In this document: positions 1 through 7,375 of the stretch, piece by piece
How the letters are laid out: each line of letters opens with the position of its first letter
Numbering within the stretch: position 1 is the first letter of the stretch
DNA from: Dimargaris cristalligena
Taxonomy: Eukaryota > Kickxellomycota > Dimargaritomycetes > Dimargaritales > Dimargaritaceae
Direction: 5' to 3'
DNA: 34,781 bases
Assembly (NCBI GenBank): GCA_027576995.1
Contig: JANBQC010000282.1
Coordinates: forward strand, 1 to 34,781
Program-made: the position numbers and the translations under genes
The notes under the pieces: generated by a model
The model's database searches: none
The model's input: the letters and a program-made list of their open reading frames with translations, nothing else
Told to the model about the DNA's origin: nothing

Positions 1-15
1 CACTTCATACCCTGC

Positions 16-30
16 ATAATAATAATAATA
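16..30. repeat. Trinucleotide microsatellite (ATA/TAA)n
   Basis: Five uninterrupted ATA-type trinucleotide units lie just beyond the pol stop codon, in the 77 bases that do not match the 5' LTR. This short segment is probably flanking or rearranged DNA rather than part of the element. Confidence 0.8.
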
Positions 31-49
31 GTAATATAATTAGTGTGGC

Positions 50-3000
50 TTATAGGGGGACAGTACACCTTGCCACAGCGCCCTCTTCCAGCGGGTAGTC
101 CATGTCCTCGTCTAGTGGTTCTTCCTCACTCGGGTGAGGGGTACTGTGGGGAGGATCGGCCTCCTGCCGGTGGGTGATGGTGACCTCCCTCGGTTGCACA
201 ATACTCCAGGGCAACTGCTCGTCCTCGGAGTTCATGACATTTGATTCCTGCTCCAATTTTTCCCGGAGATGAGGTAACGCTAACAGTGTAGGGCTGGAAG
301 GTATGCGTAACCTTTTGGGGATGATTTGTGATGCTTCAGTTTGAGGGGGTGACTGTGAAGCTTGCCTCTTGGTACCCTGGGCATGCGCGTCAGGTGGTGA
401 CCCTTCTTGATTTTCATCAGACAGATAATCCAAGTTTAACTCGGATGATGGCCATGTATACTCTTCCCTTTCTGAATTGGTATCGCCATCGCTATCAGTT
501 CCCCACCAGGAGTAATCTGCCGGGGATTGTGTTATTGTCCGGAATGTGTTCACCTCGTTGCCCCCCCTAATTTGAGTCTCGCCACCCTCAATGGGTTGGT
601 CTCCACCGATTTCGTGGTATTGATTAACCTCGTTTGTTCCTTCGATAGGATGACTCTGGTGCCTTTCATTAACGGTGGTCGGTATTATTGGAGCTCGCTC
701 AATTGAAACAGCCTCCATCCCATCTGGCTGAGTTCCCCCCTCCTCGTTACTTGTATAATACGGGAGTAAGAGATCACCATGGACATTTCGGGCCTGGGGG
801 TTGCCATCGAGGTCAGCTAATCTGTAGGCAAGTCCCGCTCTCTCTAAGACTCGGAAAGGACCCATTCTTCGTTCTGGGCGGCTCGCCAAGTTGGGTGGTT
901 TGGGTATCACCTTGACCGTGACCAACTCTCCTACAAGGTATTGTCTTCTAGCGACATGTTGGTTATGTTGTTCCATGGCATGTTTCCTTACACGAGTGCG
1001 CCGCTCCTTTGCCTGACTGATGGCCCACTGCGCCACTTCTTCCAGCCCTCCTTCAGTTTCTGGATGAAGCAATAGTTGTGATACATCTACTGTTGATTCG
1101 ATACCCTTAAGGGCCATCCATGGTGAAATGCCCGTGTGGGGGTCTGGAATGATTGCATGAGCTGCGGTAATCCTGGGGAGGTAGCGAATCCACCCATTGG
1201 CAGTGCCATGTTGACTCCAACATTTTCTTAGTGAATTCTTCAATAGGCCAACGTACCGTTCAGCCAGCTCAGAAATGGGGTGGCTCCGAGATGAGAATAT
1301 GTGACGGATCCCCTGATCCTCAAGGTAGTTTTTGAGTATTTCTGCGGTAAACTGTGGGCCATTATCTGTGGTGATTAGGCGGGGTTTTCCGAAGGTGCCT
1401 ATCCACCCGTCACGCAGCCCTTCCACTATGTCCAAGGCTGTAGACTGTAACAGTGGTATTGCCTGATAGAAACGACTGGCCGCATCCGCGATGATGAGGA
1501 ACTGGGACTCTTCATCATTACCAATTTGGCCAATATAGCCTAGGTCTAGGTAGAGATGTTCCCCGGGTTTCCGGTCTCCATAAGAAGTGGACCGTGGGGT
1601 ATTCCGAATCGTAGCTATGGCATTAATTTGGCAAACATGACACGTCCTAGTCAGTTGATCTATGGTTTCCCGGAGAGCCGGATGTGATAGGTGGGATTGG
1701 GCAAAGGCCAAGAGCCGTTCTCGGCCTGGATGACATAGCTCTTCATGCCAGCGCTTTATGGATTCTTTCATCATGGAGGTTGGGGCTAAGGGTATCCAAC
1801 TGCCCATTGTACCCGGTAGTATGCCTGGAGTAAGTTGACATAGAAGTCCGTTGTGAATAGCCATGCCATTTACTTCTGTAAACAGGGGGTCCTCCTTTCC
1901 GATCTCAGAGTCCCTACGGGTACATAATTTATACCAGGTTTCCAGTTGTGGGTCGCCCCTTTGGTCCTCGGCAACAATAGCCCAGTGCCACGCGGTAGGG
2001 AGTGCGGCCCTAATAGTAGGTTCACCCCGGAGTTCTGGGGTATCCACAGGCTGATTGTTGTCTTCTTCATCGGAGGTTAGGGAAATATCTATTGCCTCCC
2101 CCCCATCACTACTGATGGTGTTCTCCCTAGGGGGTAACTCGATGGCAGCAATGGTATTGGCCTTTGGTTTAGTGGTCTTGCGGGGTCTTTGATGGTGAAG
2201 TGCTCGGGACAACCAGTCAGCTGTAAGGTGAGTTTCCCCCGGGCGATGATGAATCATATATGAATGAATCCCCAATTTCGCCAGTTCCACACGGAAGCCT
2301 GCTAACTCATCCGCCTGGCAGGTATCTTTATGATTAAAGAGGCCCAAAGCAGTGGTAGCATCAACCTCAATTCGGAGGTTAACTGCACCATCTAGATAAG
2401 TATAGAAGTGGCGGACTGCTCGGACAAGTCCCCATGCCTCACGGAAACCAGGGTGTCTCCTTCCCTGTTGTCCATCAAAGGCCTTACTGAAATAGGCTAC
2501 AACACGGTCCTCCTGGTTGTTAGTATGGGCCAATAATACTGCTCCTACGCCTGCCTCTGCGGCATCTACCCGAAGTGTTAAGGGCTCACCAGGCTTTGGC
2601 TCATAGAGGTATCGTGTGTCAGTGAGGGCTTCCTTTAAACCCTCCCAGTATGGTCGGAGTTCAAGTAATTGTCCCTTGGTCAGTCGGCGCAATCCAGTGA
2701 GGGCGTAGAAGGGGGCAAGGAGTGCTGCTGCCCATGGAAGGTGGGCTGATATGGCATTGATGCCCCCAGTTAGGCGTTGTATTTCCTTTACTGTTTGTGG
2801 CATGGGTAGCTGCTGGAGGTCAGCCACCCGATGGTCAGGGATAGACCAAGAATTATCTTGTGACCAGCGATAACCCAAGATTTCTACATTCTCTATGCCG
2901 GCGAATTCACTTTTAGGCATATTGATTGTTAAGCCCCATGATGCAAGGCCCCGGATTAATTTGCCAATGTCCCTAATATGATCCTTAATGCTTCCGGTGG

Positions 3001-4273
3001 TACTCTTTAGGTAGATATTGTCAATATACCCTAGAAGATAACCATGCAGGTCTGGTAGGCCATTGAAGACGTGCATGAGGAGGGCGTGGGCAATAGCGGG
3101 GCTTTGGCTATTGCCCTGGACCAAGCGGGTAGCTCGAACCCGGCCATTGGATCCCCCATCAAAGGTCCAGAAGTCTCGGACTTCTGTTGCCAGTCTAATT
3201 TGTGTAAAGTATGAGGCTAGGTCAATACTTGTAATTAGTTGGGCATCACGAACAAAGGTGCGAACCTCATGGAGCTTGGGGAGTTGCATTCCCAGTGAGT
3301 GCATGTTAACCGTGCTTCCCTGACTATCATCCAGGATTACTCGCCGGGCATCAGTATTTGGCTTTGGCAAGCTGTAGACTGGCAGGTTAGCATGGGCAAA
3401 ACCTGGCTCATCTACTCCATATTGGAGGCGAGTCTTAATATAGTGGTCCATAAATTCCCGGTCAGCTTGACTCCTTGGTGCTTGAGGGATATATAGGAGT
3501 TTCGCGTCAGGTTTCAGGGGTGGCGTGATTGGCTTTAGTAAGCAGGGAGGTGGGCAACTTGGAGGGTACTCTCGGAGGGATTGTATCCCTGTCATGAGTT
3601 CTCTCAGGAGTTGGCTTCTCGCACCAGCATTGGGTAGCTGTTCCCTTAGCCGGGACTTAATACTTTCCTTAGTTGGAGGGGGGTATTGGTGATCTGCCCT
3701 TTTAAACTCCTGGTCAGTAGCTGGGTTAGTCCGGATGAAGGTCCCCGCAGGTAATCCCCTGGGTTCCAGGGTTTTCCTCTGGGTTACTTTGGGCAGTTCT
3801 GGTAGCTCTGGGGGGGTAGCTATAATGGGAGCTGTTACTGGGCCCGGTGGAGTTCGGAGGTCCAGATTCAGGGCATCTAAGTCATGTCGACCAATTAGAG
3901 CATCAATCTCAGCATCTACCTCAATAACGGTGAACCTAATCCATCGTTTCCTGGGAGATTCGGCAGTTGAGAACCGAGCTTGGGCAGTGCCGAGGGATGG
4001 GGCATAATTATGGCCACCAAATGCTCGTAGGTGAGGCCGTACTTGGTGGTTGACCTTGAGGCATAGGCGGCTAGCTGCTTTTAGTGTGATAATACTGGTA
4101 GCTGCTCCCTGGTCCGCTGCAGCCTTGACCTCGACTCCGCCCAGGGCTGCGTTACGTAGTAGTCTCCAATGTGATGTCAAATTGTCGGTGGTAAAGGTAT
4201 CAATACTAGGTTTATTGGGAATAATTGCCGCTAGTATTAGAGGAGTCTCTACCACCTCTAGGCTTTTCCCGAC
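50..4273 (-). CDS. pol: Pol polyprotein (protease, RT, RNase H, integrase)
   Basis: The open frame begins at 4273, just after a stop at 4276-4274, and has no nearby ATG (the first in-frame candidate, at 4255, is GTG). It is therefore probably made as a Gag-Pol fusion. Counting from 4255: aspartic protease around residues 40-130, with DQG at the active site and a family-like ALIGRHDL segment near 118; reverse transcriptase about 245-465, with Asp in TSIDLASYF, a retrovirus-like QGNSQSP motif B, and YIDN at 410-413 in place of YxDD; RNase H about 555-690 with Asp near 564; integrase about 835-1060, with an HHCC zinc finger (CHVC near 872) and D904, D964, E999. A GPY/F-like GPFRV segment lies near 1132. 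The acidic, proline-rich tail has no recognisable chromodomain. The tail overlaps the 3' LTR and its last residues come from sequence beyond the LTR break, so the native C-terminus is probably lost. Confidence 0.95.
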   Translation of the reverse strand, partial: VGKSLEVVETPLILAAIIPNKPSIDTFTTDNLTSHWRLLRNAALGGVEVKAAADQGAATSIITLKAASRLCLKVNHQVRPHLRAFGGHNYAPSLGTAQARFSTAESPRKRWIRFTVIEVDAEIDALIGRHDLDALNLDLRTPPGPVTAPIIATPPELPELPKVTQRKTLEPRGLPAGTFIRTNPATDQEFKRADHQYPPPTKESIKSRLREQLPNAGARSQLLRELMTGIQSLREYPPSCPPPCLLKPITPPLKPDAKLLYIPQAPRSQADREFMDHYIKTRLQYGVDEPGFAHANLPVYSLPKPNTDARRVILDDSQGSTVNMHSLGMQLPKLHEVRTFVRDAQLITSIDLASYFTQIRLATEVRDFWTFDGGSNGRVRATRLVQGNSQSPAIAHALLMHVFNGLPDLHGYLLGYIDNIYLKSTTGSIKDHIRDIGKLIRGLASWGLTINMPKSEFAGIENVEILGYRWSQDNSWSIPDHRVADLQQLPMPQTVKEIQRLTGGINAISAHLPWAAALLAPFYALTGLRRLTKGQLLELRPYWEGLKEALTDTRYLYEPKPGEPLTLRVDAAEAGVGAVLLAHTNNQEDRVVAYFSKAFDGQQGRRHPGFREAWGLVRAVRHFYTYLDGAVNLRIEVDATTALGLFNHKDTCQADELAGFRVELAKLGIHSYMIHHRPGETHLTADWLSRALHHQRPRKTTKPKANTIAAIELPPRENTISSDGGEAIDISLTSDEEDNNQPVDTPELRGEPTIRAALPTAWHWAIVAEDQRGDPQLETWYKLCTRRDSEIGKEDPLFTEVNGMAIHNGLLCQLTPGILPGTMGSWIPLAPTSMMKESIKRWHEELCHPGRERLLAFAQSHLSHPALRETIDQLTRTCHVCQINAIATIRNTPRSTSYGDRKPGEHLYLDLGYIGQIGNDEESQFLIIADAASRFYQAIPLLQSTALDIVEGLRDGWIGTFGKPRLITTDNGPQFTAEILKNYLEDQGIRHIFSSRSHPISELAERYVGLLKNSLRKCWSQHGTANGWIRYLPRITAAHAIIPDPHTGISPWMALKGIESTVDVSQLLLHPETEGGLEEVAQWAISQAKERRTRVRKHAMEQHNQHVARRQYLVGELVTVKVIPKPPNLASRPERRMGPFRVLERAGLAYRLADLDGNPQARNVHGDLLLPYYTSNEEGGTQPDGMEAVSIERAPIIPTTVNERHQSHPIEGTNEVNQYHEIGGDQPIEGGETQIRGGNEVNTFRTITQSPADYSWWGTDSDGDTNSEREEYTWPSSELNLDYLSDENQEGSPPDAHAQGTKRQASQSPPQTEASQIIPKRLRIPSSPTLLALPHLREKLEQESNVMNSEDEQLPWSIVQPREVTITHRQEADPPHSTPHPSEEEPLDEDMDYPLEEGAVARCTVPL
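78..198 (-). repeat. 3' LTR fragment (121 bp) overlapping the pol C-terminus
   Basis: Bases 78-199 match 5360-5481 without a mismatch (122 bp, same orientation). On the minus strand the fragment begins TGCAACC, like the 5' LTR, and is at the same time the coding sequence of the pol C-terminal tail. The match ends sharply between 77 and 78; the remaining LTR sequence (about 182 bp in the 5' copy) is absent. Confidence 0.85.
4238..4270 (-). promoter_or_regulatory. Candidate -1 ribosomal frameshift signal, gag to pol
   Basis: Reading the minus strand in the gag frame, the last codons are TCG GGA AAA GCC TAG. The heptamer G GGA AAA (4270-4264) fits the X XXY YYZ slippery pattern. Slipping back one base at this heptamer enters exactly the pol frame, which is open from 4273. 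Three bases downstream a perfect 6-bp stem, TAGAGG (4260-4255) with CCTCTA (4243-4238), closes an 11-nt loop. The spacer is shorter than the usual 5-9 nt, so the real stimulatory structure may differ. Confidence 0.7.
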
Positions 4274-5145
4274 TTATCACTCATCGCCTGTTGGAGGCGA
4301 ACATTTTCGGCCCATAGTTCTGCCATTGCCTTGGCCTGACGATCCTTGCGATGGCGGTTCTTGCTATAGCCTTTAGTGTTACTAGCCGGGGGTTTCTCTT
4401 GCATGGCCGCGAGCACTGCTGCTACAATGGACTCAGTTGAGGGGGGACTGGAGTTCTGTGTACCCTTGTGTGTGATTTCTCGTGTTTCCAAGGGTGGTGG
4501 ACCATGTCCAGGTGCAGTTCGGAGGGCAGCCTGACGGGCCTGACTGGCTAGTACTGCCTGGGTGATGGCCTTAAAGCGTTCAGTCATTTTTCCCGCAGTA
4601 TAATCGGTGAAATTCCACAGCTCGTGGGGTGCTTGTTCTAGGTGGGCACAGAACTCCGAAAGTAGGGCTTTGGTAACCTGGGTACACCAATGGCTTGTAC
4701 CTCCCAGTTGCCAGGCAGCGTCGTTGCCGATTGAGCAGGCGATATGGATATTCTTTCCCTTGAAGAGGGTACCCGAGTGTAGTGCCATGTCGTAGTATTC
4801 CGCCCATAATGAACTAGGGTAGGTAGTCTTTATAAAGGCCTCAAAGTGTTCGGTGGTGTCCTTGCCAGCTTTGATTACCAAGTCACGTATATCGTCTTGT
4901 AGGAGAGCAATCGTTAGACGGAACTGGGCCCCGGTGGCCATCTGAGGGTAGTAGTCCTTGATGGTAGAGTTAAGGGAGAGTTTCCAAGAATCCCAGGTGG
5001 GGCCGGGTGGTTTACCAGAGAAGGGCTTCACATTCTTCATCAGGGTGTCTAGCGCTCCAGCGGGGAGGCCATGTTGGGGGAAGAAAGTGGGGTTGTTGAG
5101 TCGGCTTTGGGTGGGAGAATGAGGGGTCGGATCAGTAGAGGACAT
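4258..5145 (-). CDS. gag: Gag capsid-like protein
   Basis: This is a 295-residue frame starting at an ATG in good context (ACCATG) 14 bases after the proposed primer-binding site. It occupies the gag position directly upstream of pol, and its stop (4260-4258) lies inside the frameshift overlap. The first ~200 residues are helix-compatible and carry no signature I can name, as is usual for Gag. The C-terminus (about residues 245-295) is rich in Lys and Arg, which suits nucleic-acid binding. I see no CCHC zinc knuckle; Tf1 Gag also lacks one. The assignment rests mainly on position, size and basic C-terminus. Confidence 0.82.
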   Translation of the reverse strand: MSSTDPTPHSPTQSRLNNPTFFPQHGLPAGALDTLMKNVKPFSGKPPGPTWDSWKLSLNSTIKDYYPQMATGAQFRLTIALLQDDIRDLVIKAGKDTTEHFEAFIKTTYPSSLWAEYYDMALHSGTLFKGKNIHIACSIGNDAAWQLGGTSHWCTQVTKALLSEFCAHLEQAPHELWNFTDYTAGKMTERFKAITQAVLASQARQAALRTAPGHGPPPLETREITHKGTQNSSPPSTESIVAAVLAAMQEKPPASNTKGYSKNRHRKDRQAKAMAELWAENVRLQQAMSDKSGKA

Positions 5146-5159
5146 GGTTATATATATAG

Positions 5160-5173
5160 GTCTTCGAAATAAA
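5160..5173 (-). promoter_or_regulatory. Candidate self-primer binding site (PBS)
   Basis: The plus-strand sequence GTCTTCGAAATAAA (5160-5173) is the exact reverse complement of TTTATTTCGAAGAC (5264-5277). On the element's minus strand, the first site lies 4 nt after the 5' LTR end and the second lies where transcription could begin. This is the arrangement of Tf1/sushi elements, whose mRNA 5' end anneals to the PBS. A tRNA-type PBS starting TGG just after the LTR is not present. Confidence 0.6.
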
Positions 5174-5177
5174 AGTT

Positions 5178-5480
5178 TGTAACCAGATTAGGCCGAGGAG
5201 GGCAGGAAAGTAGTAGCGCGCCGAGTAGGGCAAGAGTTGAAGATAGATAATAAATGTATAGTATTTATTTCGAAGACAAGGTGTAAATAGTCGGCCGCTC
5301 CAGCCAGTCTGTTTTATCCCTCCGAGATGAGGTGTTGTTCTAGTGCTGTTGGGGTAGAGGCGCCCTCTTCCAGCGGGTAGTCCATGTCCTCGTCTAGTGG
5401 TTCTTCCTCACTCGGGTGAGGGGTACTGTGGGGAGGATCGGCCTCCTGCCGGTGGGTGATGGTGACCTCCCTCGGTTGCA
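5178..5480 (-). repeat. 5' LTR (303 bp)
   Basis: The proposed LTR runs on the minus strand from TGCAACC (5480) to GGTTACA (ending 5178). It begins TG, ends CA, and its termini are inverted repeats at 6 of 7 positions. The first 121 bp match the pol-overlapping 3' LTR fragment exactly. The pol reading frame continues through the match and stops at TAA 5316-5314, 14 codons after the break point. The inner boundary at 5178 is inferred from the terminal motif and PBS position, because the corresponding part of the 3' LTR is missing. Confidence 0.75.
5264..5320 (-). promoter_or_regulatory. Putative LTR core promoter, mRNA start and poly(A) signal
   Basis: On the minus strand a TATA-like GGATAAAAC lies at 5319-5311, about 35-40 nt before GTCTTCGAAATAAA at 5277. 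If the 14-mer is the mRNA 5' end, as the self-priming model requires, the spacing fits a TATA-driven start. AATAAA (about 5270-5265) within it could serve as the polyadenylation signal in the R region. The TATA match is imperfect and the start site is inferred. Confidence 0.4.
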
Positions 5481-5481
5481 C

Positions 5482-7375
5482 TATCATTAGACCACCCCCC
5501 GTTTTTTTTTATTCGACAGCGACAAAATATGTAACCTCAGAGTGGATAAACCCAATTGGGCGATCGTTCTCGGTAAGGGGGACTTCATCGTGCATCGTGA
5601 ATAAGATTAGAAACCCTCGAAGTGTATCCAATCGATCACACAGAAGCGGCGCACTTGGGCCTCCAATAATCGGAATACACCTCTATACATGCCTTATATT
5701 GGCCCATCAATTAGCTTATTATAGCCCCACGAATGGGTGTGGTCAGGCAACCTGTTGGATTTACGCCTGCGCTTCCGTTTAGTAAGGTTCGTCGCCCATT
5801 GGCAATCCGTCTGCCCCATGACTAGAATAGGTATATGGACCATGCCAATGAGTGAGTGACGTGAAAGTCGCAGGGTTTGCGGAGATCCCAACTGAGAGGG
5901 GTTGGTCACTTTTAGCGTACCTATGGCTAATTCGTCAAGTAAAGTGATGCGGTTGCTCGAAAATCCATTCCAAATTACCCCTCCCCTCCACCATGTTTCC
6001 CCTTGTTCAAAGGCCTAATAAATAAATACACAGGTCAGACCAACAATCGAGTTTATAACAATATCATTAGACGCTAACCGCTCGCTTCTTCTGTATTAGG
6101 CAAGGGAGATTTCCAATACCTAGGTTGGCATAGTTTGGATGACATGTTTCTATTTATGAATAACTAAACGCTAGCAAGTAAATCTTTGGACTCAGCCATG
6201 CAGAACCAGGGTGCTATGCCGCCAGTCTGCTGAGGATTTCAATTCCATTTTTAAGCCCTGAACTGGCACGGTTGATCTCCAGGGGCAGGTTTCTATCTGG
6301 AACGGCAATCGTATATTAGATTATCTATCAAATACTCGCCATGCCCTATATATTTCTAGCCCGGCACCTTTGGCCTGTCGTTTGGTGGGTTCACTTAATA
6401 TCGGTTGGCGATCTGAACTCCGGGATATACCGCTGACAGACATCGCCTCACGTGAATCTACCATAGAAAAGTGCTTCTAAAGGCCCTGTCAACAAATCAT
6501 CGATATGTGGATTTTGACCCTTCAATAGCAGCCACGTCCCCATATTTTATCCAATTAGACTAAGTACAAGTCCACTAGCTTCAAGGACGTAGAAGTGCAT
6601 AACGAGAGGCAAATATGATGTAGCTGTTGTAAACAACTGATCCATCTCTCCTATTGTGCTCAAATCCGGGGCCAATCGACCCATACGCAATATATGATTT
6701 TACTTTGAGTAGTATTTTTTTCATCAGTAGTCAATCCAATAAAACTAATCGCAATCCCAATACCCATTAGAATTACTTCAGGAAGACCTCACGTCTACCA
6801 TCGACTTTCCTTATTGTAACAAATCTGGCATGCGATAGCAGTGTTAGGTTTAATAGTAGCAGAGAACACTGATGAACTAAGGCACATAGTATGGAATAGA
6901 AGGGGTACATAATAATATAGACCACAAGTTAGGTCAAGTCAACGGATTGTAAATAGTTAAACATCATTATTTTTGTTGGGAGGGGGAGGAGGCCGCGTAT
7001 TTGGGACGGCATTGTAGTATACAAAGGTGATTATTGGTGAGCGGTAAATCGTGTAATTATCTGGTAAATAAAAACGGCGATTCTCAACGAAAAAAATATA
7101 TGATGGTCTAGGGGAAAATGACCACATGCGGAAATCCGTGGATGGTGGGGATGGAAACACGAAAATAAGATTGGCCGAATAGCAGTCTAATACACGGGTG
7201 AACAGTGAAAAGATGGGATGAACAAGTGGGAATGAGTACGAAGGTAGTCTAATATCGATACCGACAGAGTAGAAACGCCTGGAGATAGTAGGCACCAGGG
7301 GGGTGAATGCTACCGCAACGCAACGCTAGGATATAAATAATGGCACATGGATGTGACTAATCGAGGGTGGCGCGC
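5482..7375. other. Intergenic, no gene recognised
   Basis: This is AT-richer DNA between the retrotransposon and the 3' end of the calcium pump gene. It contains a T9 run near 5502-5510 and several short frames, none with a recognisable motif or a convincing ATG. I see no tRNA, array or LTR remnant. Bases 7270-7375 are the probable 3' UTR of the pump gene. Confidence 0.6.

Larger units (their letters stand above)
50..5480 (-). mobile_element. LTR retrotransposon, Ty3/gypsy order, 3' LTR truncated
   Basis: On the minus strand the element reads 5' LTR (5480-5178), primer-binding site (about 5173-5160), gag (5145-4258), pol (4273-50) and a 3' LTR fragment (198-78). Pol has the order protease, reverse transcriptase, RNase H, integrase, which defines Ty3/gypsy (Metaviridae) elements. 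Both reading frames are uninterrupted and the 121 bp of LTR present at both ends are identical, which suggests recent insertion. The 3' LTR match stops abruptly at base 78, so the copy was truncated or rearranged, or the sequence is misassembled at this edge. No target-site duplication can be checked because the far end is missing. Confidence 0.9.
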
